DNA from: Pyrococcus sp. ST04
GTDB taxonomy: Archaea; Methanobacteriota_B; Thermococci; Thermococcales; Thermococcaceae
Direction of reading: 5' to 3'
NCBI RefSeq assembly: GCF_000263735.1
Contig: NC_017946.1
Span: forward strand, 351,348-415,347
Length of the DNA stretch: 64,000 nucleotides
Under the pieces are notes generated by a model that saw only the letters and a program-made list of their open reading frames with translations, searched no databases and had not been told where the DNA came from. The translations under genes and the position numbers were made by a program. This document shows positions 35,563 through 43,946 of this stretch, piece after piece (positions within the stretch are counted from its first letter, which is position 1; every line of letters starts with the position of its first letter).

Positions 35563-36783
35563 ATGATCCTCCAAGTTGCTCTTGATTTAACTGACATAGA
35601 GCAGGCCATTTCAATAGCCGAGAAAGCTGCTCGTGGCGGCGCTCACTGGCTTGAGGTTGGAACCCCATTAATTAAGAAAGAGGGGATGAGAGCTGTCGAA
35701 CTTCTCAAGAGAAGGTTTCCTGACAGAAAAATCGTTGCAGATTTAAAGACAATGGACACTGGAGCCTTGGAAGTGGAGATGGCTGCCAGGCATGGAGCCG
35801 ATGTCGTTTCAATTCTTGGAGTTGCAGATGATAAGACAATAAAGGATGCTTTAGCCGTTGCGAGGAAATATGGAGTAAAAGTAATGGTCGATCTGATTGG
35901 AGTTAAGGATAAAGTCAAGAGAGCCAAAGAGCTTGAGAAGATGGGAGTTCACTACATTCTAGTCCACACTGGGATTGATGAGCAAGCTCAAGGAAAAAGT
36001 CCACTTGAAGACTTAGAGAAGGTTGTTAAGGCTGTTAAGGTTCCAGTCGCCGTTGCAGGCGGTTTAAACCTTGAAACAATTCCGAAGGTTATAGAGCTTG
36101 GAGCCACGATCATAATAGTTGGTAGTGCAATAACAAAGGCCAAGGATCCGGAGGAAGTAACGAGGAAGATAATAGACCTGTTCTGGGATGAATACATGAA
36201 AACTATAAGGAAGGCAATGAAGGACATCACCGAGCACATCGAGGAAGTTGCAGAGAAGCTTAAGCTTGAGGAGGTTAGGGGATTAGTGGATGCAATGATA
36301 GGGGCAAATAAAATATTCATATACGGAGCAGGAAGAAGCGGGCTCGTTGGAAAGGCCTTTGCAATGAGGCTAATGCACCTCGACTTCAATGTTTATGTTG
36401 TTGGTGAAACGATAACCCCAGCATTTGAACCGGGTGACCTCCTCATAGCCATAAGTGGTTCTGGTGAGACAAAAACGATAGTAGATGCCGCTGAGATAGC
36501 TAAGCAGCAGGGAGGAAAAGTTGTTGCGATAACGTCCTATAGGGACTCAACACTTGGAAGGCTTGCGGATGTTGTGGTAGAAATACCAGGAAGGACTAAG
36601 ACGGATCTACCTACCGATTACATAGCAAGGCAAATGCTTACCCAGTATAAGTGGACGGCTCCTATGGGAACTTTATTTGAAGATTCTACCATGGTGTTCC
36701 TTGACGGTGTGATAGCCCTTCTCATGGCTACATTCCAGAAGACGGAGAAGGACATGAGGAGAAAGCATGCCACTATAGAGTAG
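35563..36783 (+). CDS. hps-phi: Fused 3-hexulose-6-phosphate synthase / 6-phospho-3-hexuloisomerase
   Basis: Two enzymes of the ribulose monophosphate pathway in one 406-aa chain. Residues about 1-210 form the HPS barrel (QVALDLTD, VADLKTMD, VHTGIDEQ, VAGGLNLETIPK). Residues about 211-406 are the SIS-fold isomerase (YGAGRSGLVGKAFAMRL, ISGSGETKTIV, the final SDIARQML-like YIARQMLTQY). In Thermococcales, which lack the oxidative pentose phosphate pathway, it runs in reverse to make ribulose 5-phosphate and also fixes formaldehyde. The start at 35563 follows GGTGTGAG. Confidence 0.96.
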   Translation: MILQVALDLTDIEQAISIAEKAARGGAHWLEVGTPLIKKEGMRAVELLKRRFPDRKIVADLKTMDTGALEVEMAARHGADVVSILGVADDKTIKDALAVARKYGVKVMVDLIGVKDKVKRAKELEKMGVHYILVHTGIDEQAQGKSPLEDLEKVVKAVKVPVAVAGGLNLETIPKVIELGATIIIVGSAITKAKDPEEVTRKIIDLFWDEYMKTIRKAMKDITEHIEEVAEKLKLEEVRGLVDAMIGANKIFIYGAGRSGLVGKAFAMRLMHLDFNVYVVGETITPAFEPGDLLIAISGSGETKTIVDAAEIAKQQGGKVVAITSYRDSTLGRLADVVVEIPGRTKTDLPTDYIARQMLTQYKWTAPMGTLFEDSTMVFLDGVIALLMATFQKTEKDMRRKHATIE

Positions 36784-36826
36784 TTCTTTGATATTTCTCT
36801 CCTTCTCACATTTTGGAGGAATATCA

Positions 36827-37570
36827 ATGAGGCCCATATTTGTGGGCATCGGAAATTATGGTATGAAGGTGGTTTGGAGCATAAAATATAGTAAGGCTAG
36901 AAAACTCTTCCTTAACCCTACTCTATACCTTTTTAGAAAGGAACTTTTCTTAAAAAAGCTTGAAGAAGTGTTCTGGAGCATTGAGAAAGAAGCTCAGATA
37001 TGGTTCATATTTGAGCCAAAATCAGTAAATTTGGAAATACTATCACATATCCTAGAAAACTCACCTTCAGACTTAATGAAGATTGCATATGTTTTAATCC
37101 CCGGTAGAGAGCTTGTACTTGAAGAAAAACCTGAGTGGGTGCATTACTTTGAAACAGTCTTCTATGACTCCTTTTGGGAATTTCTAAAAGGTCGAGAAGA
37201 TAAGCCAATTTGGCAGGCTTATCTTGAGGCATCTGCATCAATAGGGGAGATGTTCACGCGACTTTACAGTTACCTTGACAATCAAATGCTGGTAAATGTT
37301 GATCTGGCAGATTTTCTTCAAATAATCAAAGGAGGAAACGTTGGAATTTTGCGGTTATTGAAAACCGTAGATTTCAATTGGCACTGGGGTATATGGGAGA
37401 GGGGGTTGATCAATATACTCGCAAATAGCAGTACATCACTAGAAGACGTGATTAATATTCTAAAAAGGTTCCAAGAGATATTAAAGGAAAAAGACATAAT
37501 ATGGGGAGTCAAGATGGATGATAGTATCAAAAGTACAGAAGTACTGGCACTATTGGTGAGAAAATGGTGA
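36827..37570 (+). CDS. Divergent FtsZ/tubulin superfamily-like protein lacking the GTP-binding T4 loop
   Basis: A 247-aa protein with no obvious annotation. It can be laid along FtsZ. VGIGNYGMKVV (6-16) resembles the T1 loop; MLVNVDLADFLQIIKGGNVGIL (154-175) matches FtsZ LINVDFADVKTVMKNGG, keeping the NxDxxD catalytic T7 loop (Asn157, Asp159, Asp162); GLINILANSSTSLEDVINIL matches the GVLVNITGG...EVNEA strand-helix; DIIWGVKMDDSI (223-234) matches ANIIWGVKIDDSL. The glycine-rich T4 loop (GGGTGTG) is absent, replaced by FEPKSVN. Shorter than FtsZ (about 370). The ATG at 36827 follows GGAGGA. Function inferred only by pattern; could be a filament cap or regulator. Confidence 0.6.
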   Translation: MRPIFVGIGNYGMKVVWSIKYSKARKLFLNPTLYLFRKELFLKKLEEVFWSIEKEAQIWFIFEPKSVNLEILSHILENSPSDLMKIAYVLIPGRELVLEEKPEWVHYFETVFYDSFWEFLKGREDKPIWQAYLEASASIGEMFTRLYSYLDNQMLVNVDLADFLQIIKGGNVGILRLLKTVDFNWHWGIWERGLINILANSSTSLEDVINILKRFQEILKEKDIIWGVKMDDSIKSTEVLALLVRKW

Positions 37571-38229
37571 GAATAAGAGCAATATTCTTTGACTTGGATG
37601 GAACGTTAGTGAGTGAATGGCCCCTGGTGATGACATTTCTTCCAATAGTTTACTCTGAGATTTCGAAGAAAATAGGAGTTCCAAAATATAAGGCTAGGGA
37701 GATATTCTTAAGGGAGATAGAAAACCGAAAAGGCACATATGAATGGCACGACTGGAACTTCTTCTTTGAGCTTTTTAAGTTGCCCTTCAAATTTGAGGAC
37801 TTCTTACTTAGATACCCGGATCGCATTGAGGTTTTCTCTGGTGTTCCAGAAGTCCTTGATAGCTTATCTCGGAAGTACATTTTAGGAGTAATAACAAGTG
37901 GACCTAAGTATCAAGAATTAAAACTAGCCCTTACAAATCTCCGCAAGTATTTCGATGTTATTATAACGCGTGATCATGTAAAAGCTGTGAAACCAGACCC
38001 TAAAATATTTATTGCAGCCCTTGAAAAGGCTGGAGTTGAGGCTGGAGAATCCCTTATGGTGGGAGATAATTTGGAGCAGGATGTGCTTGGGGCTAAAGGA
38101 GTTGGCATGAAAGCAGTTTGGATAAACCCCAGTAATGACAACAGTTATAATATTGCGGATTTTGAGATAAAATCGATTCTAGAACTTCCAAGAATCTTAG
38201 AGGTGATTGAGAATGAAGAAGATATTTGA
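37564..38229 (+). CDS. HAD superfamily phosphatase
   Basis: Haloacid dehalogenase-type hydrolase, 221 aa, with an alpha-helical cap domain between motifs I and II. Motif I DLDGTL (nucleophile Asp11 in FFDLDG), motif II Ser/Thr in VITSG, motif III Lys in KAVKPDP, motif IV GDNLEQDV. Resembles phosphoglycolate phosphatase-type members; substrate unknown. The start overlaps the end of the FtsZ-like gene by 7 bases, so they are coupled. Within 37564-38229 nothing looks damaged. Confidence 0.88.
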   Translation: MVRIRAIFFDLDGTLVSEWPLVMTFLPIVYSEISKKIGVPKYKAREIFLREIENRKGTYEWHDWNFFFELFKLPFKFEDFLLRYPDRIEVFSGVPEVLDSLSRKYILGVITSGPKYQELKLALTNLRKYFDVIITRDHVKAVKPDPKIFIAALEKAGVEAGESLMVGDNLEQDVLGAKGVGMKAVWINPSNDNSYNIADFEIKSILELPRILEVIENEEDI

Positions 38230-38398
38230 AAAGGAAGGAATTTTCGTAGAGTACAAAGAAAAGATAGTCAAAACGGCAAGAGATGATGTGCTGCTCCATA
38301 AAGAGGAGAATCCTACGAGGTTGTGGTGGGAGTTGAAGGAGGCGATTAAGGGTAAGAGGGTTAAGATAGTTGTGTATGAGGTAGATGGAAGTGATTGA
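38213..38398 (+). CDS. Small conserved-looking protein (61 aa), unknown function
   Basis: Short acidic/basic mixed protein (MKKIFEKEGIFVEYKEKIVKT...), no cysteines, no membrane segment, with WWELKEAIKGKRVKIVVYEV suggesting a helix followed by a strand. The ATG at 38213 lies inside the end of the HAD gene, 6 bases after GAGGTGA. It overlaps the following DUF4392 gene by 14 bases. Such overlaps on both sides make it likely to be a real gene. Function unknown. Confidence 0.7.
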   Translation: MKKIFEKEGIFVEYKEKIVKTARDDVLLHKEENPTRLWWELKEAIKGKRVKIVVYEVDGSD

Positions 38399-39176
38399 TC
38401 ACCTTATTGCTACAGACATAGGAGGGAGGGGAGTAGAGAAGTTATATTTAAAGTATAAGCTAAAGAGACCTCAATACCTTTCAAATGCAGCTAATATTCT
38501 TTTAAGTTCTGAGAGAGTCTTAATAGTGTCTGACTTTCCAATACCCCCTTCCATGACTCCTGAAACAGATGGGCCCCCAGGAGCCCTTGCCTTAGCATTA
38601 GCTCTAACATCACTTGGGAAAAGTGCAACAATCCTAACGCAGGATATTGTAGCAGATGCGTTAAAGGATTTTTATAGGGATGTTATCACAAAATTTCCAA
38701 ACATCGAGAAATACTCGTGCTTAGTAAGCATAGAAACTCCTGGTAGGGCCAGGGATGGGAAATATTACTCATTCTCTGGCCTAGAAATAAGGGTTAGGCC
38801 TTATGATGAGCTCTTTCTTAATGCCTCAGAGAAGGAAATACCAACAATAGGAATTGGGGATGGAGGAAATGAGATAGGGATGGGCAACTTGGAGCTTAAA
38901 GGCAGATATTATTCTACGGTTAGAACAACGGAGTTAGTAATTGCTGGAGTATCAAACTGGGGGGCATATGGCCTTGTTGCAGAGCTTTCGATCAGAGAGG
39001 GAGTTAACTTGCTTAGAGAATTTGATGAAAAGTCTGTTGTCACTAGTCTCGTTGAAGCCGGGTTAATCGATGGCATAACGAAAAAGAGAGAGTCAAGTGT
39101 TGATGGTTTGCCTCTCGGCCTTCATGAAAAGATAATATCGCTCTTAAACGAAATAATAGACATTAAAATAGCGTGA
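38385..39176 (+). CDS. DUF4392 / D-glutamate cyclase-like protein
   Basis: 263-aa protein resembling DUF4392, the domain of D-glutamate cyclase (D-glutamate to 5-oxo-D-proline). Characteristic stretches are TDIGGRGVE, VSDFPIPPSMTPETDGPPGALALALAL and IGIGDGGNEIGMGNL. The actual substrate in Pyrococcus is not known to me. Start at 38385 overlaps the 61-aa gene; GTG 38391 is an alternative with better-spaced GAGGT. Last gene of the four-gene operon; it overlaps the convergent HD gene by 14 bases. Confidence 0.75.
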   Translation: MEVIDHLIATDIGGRGVEKLYLKYKLKRPQYLSNAANILLSSERVLIVSDFPIPPSMTPETDGPPGALALALALTSLGKSATILTQDIVADALKDFYRDVITKFPNIEKYSCLVSIETPGRARDGKYYSFSGLEIRVRPYDELFLNASEKEIPTIGIGDGGNEIGMGNLELKGRYYSTVRTTELVIAGVSNWGAYGLVAELSIREGVNLLREFDEKSVVTSLVEAGLIDGITKKRESSVDGLPLGLHEKIISLLNEIIDIKIA

Positions 39177-39768
39177 TTTCCTTCTTTAACTCCTCTAGAA
39201 AGTCCTCGACGATTTTATGCCTCTCCTCTGCAATTTTCTTTCCAGTTTTTGTGTACATGAGGTCTTTTAGTTTCAGTATTTTCTCCTCAAAATGTCTAAT
39301 TGAATCCTCTATGCTTCTGCCGTGCTCGCCAGAGTACATAAACACCCTCGCTATCCCTACTGCTCCAAGTGCGTCTATCTTATCTGCATCACTAAGGATT
39401 TTTGCTTCTAATGTCCTTGGCTCCACACCTCTTGAGAACCTGTGGGCCTCTATTGCGTGGACTACTTCTTCAATTTTCGGATAGTTGTTTAGTATGTCCC
39501 TGGCTATCTTAGCGCTTTCTTTGGCATGATCTTTGATCAATCCTTTTTCCTCTAGTGGCCTTGCAACATCGTGAAGAATCGCTGCTAAAGCTAAAACTTC
39601 TAGATCTGCACCTTCTTTTTTGCCGATCTCTAGGGCCAGCTTTAACACTCTCTCAGTATGAGAGAGGCCGTGACTACCTTCCCCCAGCATCTCTTTTGCA
39701 ACTTCTATTGCTCTCTGGATTTCTGGTTTAATACTCCCTAGGTGCTTCACAATTATCTCTTCGAGCAT
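39163..39768 (-). CDS. HD-domain phosphohydrolase
   Basis: HD superfamily metal-dependent phosphohydrolase of 201 aa. The motif series H...HD...D is visible: GLSHTERVLKLAL, AAILHDVARP, AIEAHRFS, and ILSDADKIDALGA. Possible substrates are nucleotides or cyclic phosphates; unknown. The ATG at 39768 follows GGGGGA. It is divergent from the acetyltransferase gene. Confidence 0.87.
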   Translation of the reverse strand: MLEEIIVKHLGSIKPEIQRAIEVAKEMLGEGSHGLSHTERVLKLALEIGKKEGADLEVLALAAILHDVARPLEEKGLIKDHAKESAKIARDILNNYPKIEEVVHAIEAHRFSRGVEPRTLEAKILSDADKIDALGAVGIARVFMYSGEHGRSIEDSIRHFEEKILKLKDLMYTKTGKKIAEERHKIVEDFLEELKKEITLF

Positions 39769-39784
39769 TTTCGTCCCCCATACC

Positions 39785-39793
39785 TTTTTAAAA
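39785..39793 (+). promoter_or_regulatory. TATA-like box of the acetyltransferase gene (leaderless)
   Basis: TTTTTAAAA ends 22 bases before the ATG at 39816, which lacks a ribosome binding site. This is the expected geometry of a leaderless archaeal promoter. Confidence 0.55.
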
Positions 39794-39815
39794 CCGGCAG
39801 TTTATCTGTTCTTCG

Positions 39816-40292
39816 ATGAGTGAAGTCACAATAGAGAGGCTCAAAGAAATTAATGAAAAAATTCTCCGGGAGCTCATTGAGGTTTACATGAGTGGATATA
39901 AGGGACTGGAAGAGTATGGAGGGGAAGGGGAGGAGTATGCGAGAGATTACATTCTTTGGTGCTGGAAGAGGGCTCCAGACGGGTTCTTTGTGGCCAAGGT
40001 TGGGAATAAAATAGTCGGGTTTATCGTTTGTGATAGAGATTGGTTTAGCAGATATGAGGGAAAAATCGTTGGTGCGATTCACGAATTTGTTATAGATAAA
40101 GAGTGGCAGGGTAAAGGAATTGGAAAGAAGTTGCTGAAGACATGTTTGGACTTTCTTGAGAAATATAATGACACAATAGAATTATGGGTTGGGGAGAAAA
40201 ACTTTGGGGCAATGAAATTATATGAGAAGTTTGGGTTCAAAAAGGTAGGTAAGAGTGGTATTTGGGTGAGGATGGTTAAGCAAAATTTATAA
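39816..40292 (+). CDS. GNAT family N-acetyltransferase
   Basis: Acetyl-CoA-dependent acetyltransferase, 158 aa, of the RimI-like kind. The acetyl-CoA loop is DKEWQGKGIGKKLL (Q/RxxGxG), preceded by IHEFVI and followed by LWVGEKNFGAMKLYEKFGFKKVGK, a typical GNAT motif B. It may modify protein N-termini or a small amine; not decidable. Its stop codon lies inside the TATA-like box of the following tRNA gene. Confidence 0.88.
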   Translation: MSEVTIERLKEINEKILRELIEVYMSGYKGLEEYGGEGEEYARDYILWCWKRAPDGFFVAKVGNKIVGFIVCDRDWFSRYEGKIVGAIHEFVIDKEWQGKGIGKKLLKTCLDFLEKYNDTIELWVGEKNFGAMKLYEKFGFKKVGKSGIWVRMVKQNL

Positions 40293-40294
40293 AT
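40286..40294 (+). promoter_or_regulatory. TATA-like box of tRNA-Arg
   Basis: TTTATAAAT is centred about 31 bases before the tRNA 5' end (40321). It overlaps the acetyltransferase stop codon (40290-40292). Confidence 0.6.
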
Positions 40295-40320
40295 CAACAT
40301 CATAACTTAACCCCGAGTGT

Positions 40321-40397
<77 letters not shown>

Positions 40398-40600
40398 TTC
40401 TTCTAATACCAAATTCCATACACTTCGTCTTCTCCAAGTGTTCATTTGGAATGTTTTTGGCAATTTGATTATGGTATCTAGACTGGCCTTCATGAATAAA
40501 TCATAATTAGTAGCTAGATCCATCAATAGTCAAAACAATAAATTTACCAAAAATATAAACATCTGAACCTGGAAAATATTATCATTGAAAGCACTCTGAT
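40398..40600. other. Gene-poor AT-rich spacer after tRNA-Arg
   Basis: Part of a 321-base stretch between the tRNA and the next membrane-protein gene. I see no convincing frame, RNA motif or repeat in 40398-40600; a T-rich patch just after the tRNA (40398-40406) could end its transcript. The remaining part holds the 34-residue frame listed next. Sequence near tRNA 3' ends is a common integration target, but no duplicated tRNA end was found in this window. Confidence 0.5.
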
Positions 40601-40705
40601 TCAGTATGTTGTTCTGATTAGTTCGTTTAGAACAAAGAACGCAAGAACAGTTGTTACAAAGTATGCAAGGCTTAGTAGACGGTACATCAAACTAACATCA
40701 AGCAT
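40601..40705 (-). CDS. Possible 34-residue single-helix membrane peptide
   Basis: A short frame 13 bases after the GT-C-like gene: basic/aromatic MYRLL, a hydrophobic helix (LAYFVTTVLAFFVLN) and a polar end ELIRTTY. The composition is that of a small membrane peptide and the context is a membrane enzyme. There is no ribosome binding site, so it may be chance. Confidence 0.35.
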   Translation of the reverse strand: MLDVSLMYRLLSLAYFVTTVLAFFVLNELIRTTY

Positions 40706-40718
40706 TGAAAGGCCAGTC

Positions 40719-42179
40719 TTATCTTTTCACCCTCATAATTGTCACGTTTCCAATCCTGTAAATTGGAGATGCCACGCAGCTCATATTAACTTGTCCCCAC
40801 CGTTCGTGAATAAAGGGCTCGAGGATAATATACTTAACATGGTATTTTTTGATAATGAGCTTTTTCTCATTGCAATCTCCTGTAAACAGCTTTTCTAAGT
40901 CCTTTCTCCTTTGCTCGTTGTCGAGAAAAGTGTTCCCATGTCCATACATCGTGGCTATAATCGGTCTTCCAGTTAATGCATTTAACATCATTCCAGCCTC
41001 TTCGCTCGTTGCTATCGTATCATCTCGGTTGGTATTGGTCAGTATCCAGTCTCTGACCTCTAGAAAGTGCTCTCTTGGAAAATAATTGGAGAAGTCTACT
41101 CCAGAAACTTTCACAAAAGGATCTCTCCTAATGGAGTCCCAAAAATTCAACGCCCCGGCCACAGGGAAGAGGAATACCATGATGATTAGGAGCATTGTGG
41201 CCATTTTCCTAGAAGATATCTCAACGATGGAGACACCATATGCCGCTAGGAGGGTATAAGTGTACGGAAGCAAGCCACTGAATCGTGACGACCACAGTAT
41301 TATCCCAAGGGGTTTGAGAAGCTCCGGAGAAAGTCTAGCAACCCATATAAGTCCGATGAATAAGAGCAACGTTGTAACAGTAGTTTCTTTCCTCTTTCTC
41401 CAGTTTATAATAGCCAGCCCGAGAAATGGAATAAGGTAAAGAGGAGGGAGCAGGCTAGTGAGTTTCCTTTCCAAGGTGTCCGTTTCCCAAAACCTGTATA
41501 TATCTTCGATCTGAGGTGCAGTTTCGGCATGAATAAGGGCGTTAATAATGAAGGGAGAGAAGACGGCTAATGCTATGATGAATGTCAACAATGCCCGCTT
41601 TTCTCTCTTTAGAATCCCGACCACTATAGGGAGAGCGAGTAAAGGCAGCACGAACGCATAGTGGGTCCACAGAGCGAGACCCATTAAAATGCCTGAGATT
41701 ACCCATTGCCGCCTGATGAAATGGAGAAGAGACAGTACTCCAAACAGTGGAGCGAGTTCCTTTGGATTAGGGTAAATGTGAGCGGTTAATAGCATTAAGG
41801 AGAGAGATGCCGCCGCTATTCCGGCATTCTCTCCCCAAAGTTCTTTGGCTACGTGGAACATAACTAGTATTGTTGAGAGTGCCAGAGCCGCCTGTAGTAT
41901 CATCATGCTTTTCTCAATTGGGAAGCCAAATCCCCACGATATCCCCGCGACGAGGAAATGGTAAAAGAACGGGTACCAGTTCGGATACACGTTATAGGTC
42001 TGATCTAGGAAGGGACTCCTTCCAAGTAATATTCCTCGGGCTATTGCTGTATGAACGAGTGTGTCTCCACCTATGATATACCCTGGCGGAGTTTTCCTCG
42101 TTAAGAAGTAGGGAAGAGTAATTAGGATTGTCACAAGGGTTATGTAGCAGAGCAAGTGTTTTTCATTTGCGTTTTTCAT
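40719..42179 (-). CDS. Polytopic membrane protein, GT-C glycosyltransferase-like
   Basis: A 486-aa integral membrane protein with about 9-11 hydrophobic helices and a soluble C-terminal domain of about 130 residues. An acidic residue in the first external loop (GYIIGGDTLVHTAIARG) recalls the catalytic Asp of GT-C enzymes that use lipid-linked sugars. The C-terminal part includes GRPIIATMYGHGNTF. Assignment to GT-C is by topology and that motif only. The ATG at 42179 follows GGGGTTG. No neighbouring sugar-transfer gene is adjacent. Confidence 0.65.
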   Translation of the reverse strand: MKNANEKHLLCYITLVTILITLPYFLTRKTPPGYIIGGDTLVHTAIARGILLGRSPFLDQTYNVYPNWYPFFYHFLVAGISWGFGFPIEKSMMILQAALALSTILVMFHVAKELWGENAGIAAASLSLMLLTAHIYPNPKELAPLFGVLSLLHFIRRQWVISGILMGLALWTHYAFVLPLLALPIVVGILKREKRALLTFIIALAVFSPFIINALIHAETAPQIEDIYRFWETDTLERKLTSLLPPLYLIPFLGLAIINWRKRKETTVTTLLLFIGLIWVARLSPELLKPLGIILWSSRFSGLLPYTYTLLAAYGVSIVEISSRKMATMLLIIMVFLFPVAGALNFWDSIRRDPFVKVSGVDFSNYFPREHFLEVRDWILTNTNRDDTIATSEEAGMMLNALTGRPIIATMYGHGNTFLDNEQRRKDLEKLFTGDCNEKKLIIKKYHVKYIILEPFIHERWGQVNMSCVASPIYRIGNVTIMRVKR

Positions 42180-42435
42180 AATTCAACCCCTAATATTACT
42201 CGTTGAAGTGTTTTATTATAAGGCTATTTTCAAGTTCATTCAAGGTCATTTTCTATCTCGTTATATGAGACTTTAGATTATGAGGTGATTGTTATTGGGA
42301 AGGATAATTTCTAAAAAACAAAAAATATGTTTTGGGGGCTTTGAATAATCTCCTAAAACTGATGGAAGAAAATAGAAAAAGTTTTAACTTTTCATGTAAA
42401 CCTAAATCAGAACGTTAAAATTGGAGGGGCGGAGA

Positions 42436-43014
42436 ATGGCAAAGAAGGTTAAGGTAATTACAGATCCAGAAGTCATTAAAATAATGCTTGAGGACACTAG
42501 GAGGAAAATTCTCCAGCTTTTGAGAAATAAAGAAATGACAATATCCCAATTGAGTGAAATACTTGGAAAAACTCCCCAAACAATATATCACCATATAGAG
42601 AAACTCAAGGAGGCGGGCTTAGTTGAGGTTAAAAGAACCGAGATGAAAGGGAACCTCGTTGAAAAATACTATGGTAGAACTGCTGACGTATTTTATATAA
42701 ACCTGTATCTTGGCGATGAGGAGCTAAGGTACTTTGCCCGTTCGAGATTGAAGACAAAGCTTGATATCTTCAAAAAGCTTGGTTATAAGTTTAATGACGA
42801 AGAGTTGCTTGACTTGATGGATAAGATGCTAATGAAGGAATATGAGACAAAAGTTAAGATATCGAAAGAGATTGAGGAAAATGAGGAAGCTCTAAAGGAG
42901 TTTTCCAATGAGGATATAATACATGCTGTTGAATGGCTTTCAATGGCTGAATTGGGAAGAGATGAGGAATACATAGAATTACTTAAAAAGCTAAGTCAAA
43001 TTCTTAAGAGGTGA
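42436..43014 (+). CDS. ArsR-type winged-helix transcriptional regulator
   Basis: 192-aa HTH protein. The recognition region is MTISQLSEILGKTPQTIYHHIEKLKEAGLVEVKRTE, a winged helix close to ArsR/HTH_20. The long C-terminal part is helical and acid-rich, probably for dimerisation. The ATG at 42436 follows GGAGGGGCGGAG, and upstream in-frame TTG 42421 lies before that site. First gene of a tight three-gene set with a DUF211 gene and a paralogous regulator. The 250-base upstream region (42181-42435) is AT-rich and otherwise empty. Confidence 0.85.
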   Translation: MAKKVKVITDPEVIKIMLEDTRRKILQLLRNKEMTISQLSEILGKTPQTIYHHIEKLKEAGLVEVKRTEMKGNLVEKYYGRTADVFYINLYLGDEELRYFARSRLKTKLDIFKKLGYKFNDEELLDLMDKMLMKEYETKVKISKEIEENEEALKEFSNEDIIHAVEWLSMAELGRDEEYIELLKKLSQILKR

Positions 43015-43024
43015 CGGGGAGAAG

Positions 43025-43330
43025 ATGGCCAAGGGGATAAGGCTCCTTGTTTTAGATGTTCTGAAGCCCCATCAACCCTTAGTTACAGAGCTTGCCCTAG
43101 GACTGAGCGAACTTGAGGGAGTGGAAGGAGTGAATATTACGCTAGTCGAGATCGATAAAGAAACTGAAAACGTAAAGATAACGATTGTGGGTGATAATCT
43201 GGACTATGAGGAAATAGTTAGGACAATCGAGGAGTTTGGAGGCGTTGTTCACAGTATTGACATGGTTGCCGCGGGTAAGAAAATAGTCGAAGAGGGAGAA
43301 ACCCCCCAGGATAAGCTGGAGGAATATTAG
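43025..43330 (+). CDS. DUF211 protein
   Basis: 101-aa protein matching the archaeal DUF211 family (ferredoxin-like fold, small oligomers), with IRLLVLDVLKPHQPLVTELALGLSELEGVEGVNI and the strand-rich VEIDKETENVKITIVGDNLDYEEI. Biochemical function is not known to me; a ligand-sensing role is possible. It lies between two paralogous HTH regulators, 10 bases after one and 1 base before the other. Confidence 0.85.
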   Translation: MAKGIRLLVLDVLKPHQPLVTELALGLSELEGVEGVNITLVEIDKETENVKITIVGDNLDYEEIVRTIEEFGGVVHSIDMVAAGKKIVEEGETPQDKLEEY

Positions 43331-43331
43331 G

Positions 43332-43889
43332 ATGTGTAGGAAAGATGTTATGATAATCTCAGATCCAAAGCAGTTGAAAGTGTTGTCAGATCCAACCCGT
43401 ATAAGCATATTAGGCCTTCTTAGGTATCACCCAATGACAGTTTCAGAAATAGCACAGGCCCTGGGAAAGGACAGATCTACAATATATAGGCATATAAAAG
43501 CTTTGGAAGATGCTGGACTGGTAGAGGAGGTTGAGAAGGTTGGAAATGAAACCGTTTATGGAAGAGTAGCTTTGCTGTTTTTAGTCAGAGTTGGGCCTGA
43601 TAAGGATACCGAGGAATTCAGAAGAACCTATCTCATGAGAGAAATGGCGAAGTTAATAGAGATTCTTGGAAAGGCTGGAATAAGAATAAAAGACAAGGAA
43701 AGATTTTCTAAACTCCTTGAAGAGGTTTTTCATGGCATAGAGTCGGACTCTCAACCACTTATAGAAAGGATATCCTCCATAGACCTTGATGAAATAACGC
43801 TAATCCACTTTTTAAACTTCTTGACCCTAATCTACTCTCCAAAGTATACTAACAAGGTCAAGGAGTTAAAGGAATTATTGGACATTTAA
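43332..43889 (+). CDS. ArsR-type winged-helix transcriptional regulator, paralogue
   Basis: 185-aa HTH protein related in layout to the regulator two genes upstream: ISDPKQLKVLSDPTRISILGLL, MTVSEIAQALGKDRSTIYRHIKALEDAGLVEE, then a helical C-terminal part. The start at 43332 is only 1 base after the DUF211 stop; ATG 43350 (MIISDP) with AGGAAAG upstream is an alternative. Probably cotranscribed; targets unknown. Confidence 0.85.
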   Translation: MCRKDVMIISDPKQLKVLSDPTRISILGLLRYHPMTVSEIAQALGKDRSTIYRHIKALEDAGLVEEVEKVGNETVYGRVALLFLVRVGPDKDTEEFRRTYLMREMAKLIEILGKAGIRIKDKERFSKLLEEVFHGIESDSQPLIERISSIDLDEITLIHFLNFLTLIYSPKYTNKVKELKELLDI

Positions 43890-43946
43890 TCCAACTTGGA
43901 AAATTTTATATATGTAAAATTGGTCCCCCATGTTAGGTGGTTAGAG

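Noticed and set aside
40398-40718. Possible integrated element next to tRNA-Arg.
   Set aside because: No second copy of the tRNA 3' end, no integrase gene and no change of gene character downstream.
42181-42435. Possible small gene or C/D sRNA before the HTH regulator.
   Set aside because: Short frames lack ribosome binding sites, and although TGATGG and similar strings occur, no C/D box set with correct spacing is present.
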